From: Puniceicoccales bacterium
Lineage (GTDB): Bacteria > Verrucomicrobiota > Verrucomicrobiia > Opitutales > JAIRLM01
Assembly: GCA_031287845.1 (NCBI GenBank)
Contig: JAITSI010000075.1
Span: 1-14,790, forward strand
Reading direction: 5' to 3'
Length of the DNA: 14,790 bases
The notes below the pieces were generated by a model that ran no database searches, was not told where the DNA came from, and saw nothing but the letters and a program-made list of their open reading frames with translations. Shown piece by piece: positions 14,308-14,790 of this stretch. The first letter of the stretch is position 1, and each line of letters starts with the position of its first letter. Made by a program: the position numbers and the translations under genes.

Positions 14308-14431
14308 TTGGCGATGGGGCTGCGCCCCTCTGGCACCCCCCTCCACGGCGGGCTGCCGCCATGGCACCGATGGCTTGGGGGAAGCGAAGCTGGGGGCAAC
14401 GCCCCAACCGGGCCTGCCGGCTCTCGAGGCC
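14308..14431 (-). repeat. Intergenic repeat, copy C (diverged)
   Basis: This is adjacent to copy D and in the same orientation. It shares an exact 22-base block (14377-14398 equals 14523-14544, starting GGGGGAAGCGAAGCTGG) and GGCTCTCGAGGCC (14419-14431 equals 14567-14579). The part before the block is diverged (ATGGGGCTGCGCCCCTCTGG for the GGGGGCTGCCGCGCCCC part of copy D). The two copies are spaced about 147 bases, forming a direct tandem pair. Confidence 0.7.
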
Positions 14432-14445
14432 CCGGCCGGCCGGGA

Positions 14446-14579
14446 GGCCGGGAGGTTTCAAAGGGGGCTGCCGCGCCCCTTTGCCAATTCCCCGCCCACG
14501 GAGTGCCGTAGCATCGATAATCGGGGGAAGCGAAGCTGGGGGCAGTGCCCCCAAATGGGCCCGGCCGGCTCTCGAGGCC
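14446..14579 (-). repeat. Intergenic repeat, copy D (inverted partner of copy A)
   Basis: The reverse complement matches copy A at 70-211 along its length. Shared blocks, read on the plus strand here, are GGGGGCTGCCGCGCCCCTTT, GCCAATTCCCCGCCCACGGA, GGGGGCAGTGCCCCC, and CTCGAGGCC. Read on the minus strand from 14554 both copies keep the same open frame over about 32 codons with no indels. Confidence 0.8.
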
Positions 14580-14651
14580 GCGATGCTTCTGCTATCGCAG
14601 CGCGCAGATCGCCCCGCGTAGCCTATTCGCCACCAGGGCCGACCCGCGGCA

Positions 14652-14671
14652 CTGCCCGCTCCGCCGGGCAG
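14652..14671 (-). terminator. GC hairpin downstream of the right-edge gene
   Basis: CTGCCCG (14652-14658) pairs with CGGGCAG (14665-14671) around a 6-base loop, about 21 bases beyond the stop of the partial minus-strand gene. No T-run follows, so termination is only a guess. Confidence 0.25.
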
Positions 14672-14692
14672 CGCCCGTGAGCGGCCTTTCCC

Positions 14693-14790
14693 TCAAGAAG
14701 TCAAGTTCCTGCACACCAGTTCCCGTCTCCTCCTGCGGCGCATGTGGCCGTAGCGGACCAGGCTGGCCAGGAGATAGCCGAGGAAGACAA
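14693..14790 (-). CDS. C-terminal end of a membrane protein (partial)
   Basis: The minus-strand frame entering from the right edge encodes VFLGYLLASLVRYGHMRRRR, then RRELVCRNLTS, and stops with TGA at 14695-14693. A hydrophobic stretch followed by a run of arginines is the usual end of an inner-membrane protein with a cytoplasmic tail. Only 32 codons are visible, so no family can be named. The absence of other plausible genes here and the hairpin just downstream support it, but chance is not excluded. Confidence 0.45.
   Translation of the reverse strand, partial: VFLGYLLASLVRYGHMRRRRRRELVCRNLTS

Noticed and set aside
1..14790. CRISPR array, phage or defence-island signals
   Set aside because: No regularly spaced direct repeats with unique spacers and no nuclease, transposase, integrase or toxin-antitoxin genes are visible; the ExeA-type ATPase has a GspB partner, not a transposition operon.

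Overview
The window is GC-rich bacterial chromosome carrying housekeeping and envelope genes. No phage, transposase, CRISPR or plasmid functions are visible. The best lineage guess is Verrucomicrobiota, Opitutae-like. This rests on a GldA/GldF/GldG-type ABC cassette next to a DUF4340 gene, on the SIS-type phosphoheptose isomerase, and on the style of the AccD and S18 proteins. It is inferred from remembered family features and has not been tested by a database search.

Layout. Bases 1-370 hold repeat DNA and a terminator-like hairpin. Then, on the plus strand, come a short ribosomal protein S18 gene (371-565), a phosphoheptose-isomerase-like SIS gene coupled to it by ATGA (562-1269), and tRNA-His(GTG) (1246-1323), whose 5' end overlaps the SIS frame. 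After a 234-base spacer with another repeat copy, a tight minus-strand operon reads accD > exeA-like ATPase > gspB-like protein > ftsW (5539 down to 1558). Further minus-strand genes are a family 2 glycosyltransferase (6863-5736) and an orphan OmpR-family regulator with a degenerate receiver (7904-7068). A divergent intergenic region (7905-8246) carries a strong G-quadruplex motif and a 17-bp perfect hairpin. The plus-strand ABC cassette follows: ATPase, permease and GldG-like auxiliary protein (8247-11391). It meets a minus-strand operon tail to tail, made of a GalE-like protein and a DUF4340 protein (13407-11326), with 66 bases of overlapping coding sequence. A minus-strand gene for a Glu/Lys-rich protein of unknown function (14072-13512), about 0.6 kb of repeats, and the 3' end of a membrane protein gene (14693-14790) close the window.

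How the genes fit together. Most are envelope or growth functions: fatty-acid precursor supply (accD), septal peptidoglycan polymerisation (ftsW), a possible secretin-assembly pair (exeA/gspB), sugar metabolism for surface polysaccharide (SIS isomerase, glycosyltransferase, epimerase-like protein), and an ABC exporter of the Gld type.

The most notable observations are proteins that keep their fold motifs but lack family-defining residues. AccD has one of four zinc cysteines. The regulator has Asn at the phosphoacceptor position. The GalE-like protein has all three catalytic residues replaced. A family of intergenic repeats also occurs in opposite orientations at the two ends of the window. 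I did not find convincing evidence for a new multi-gene defence or mobile system.
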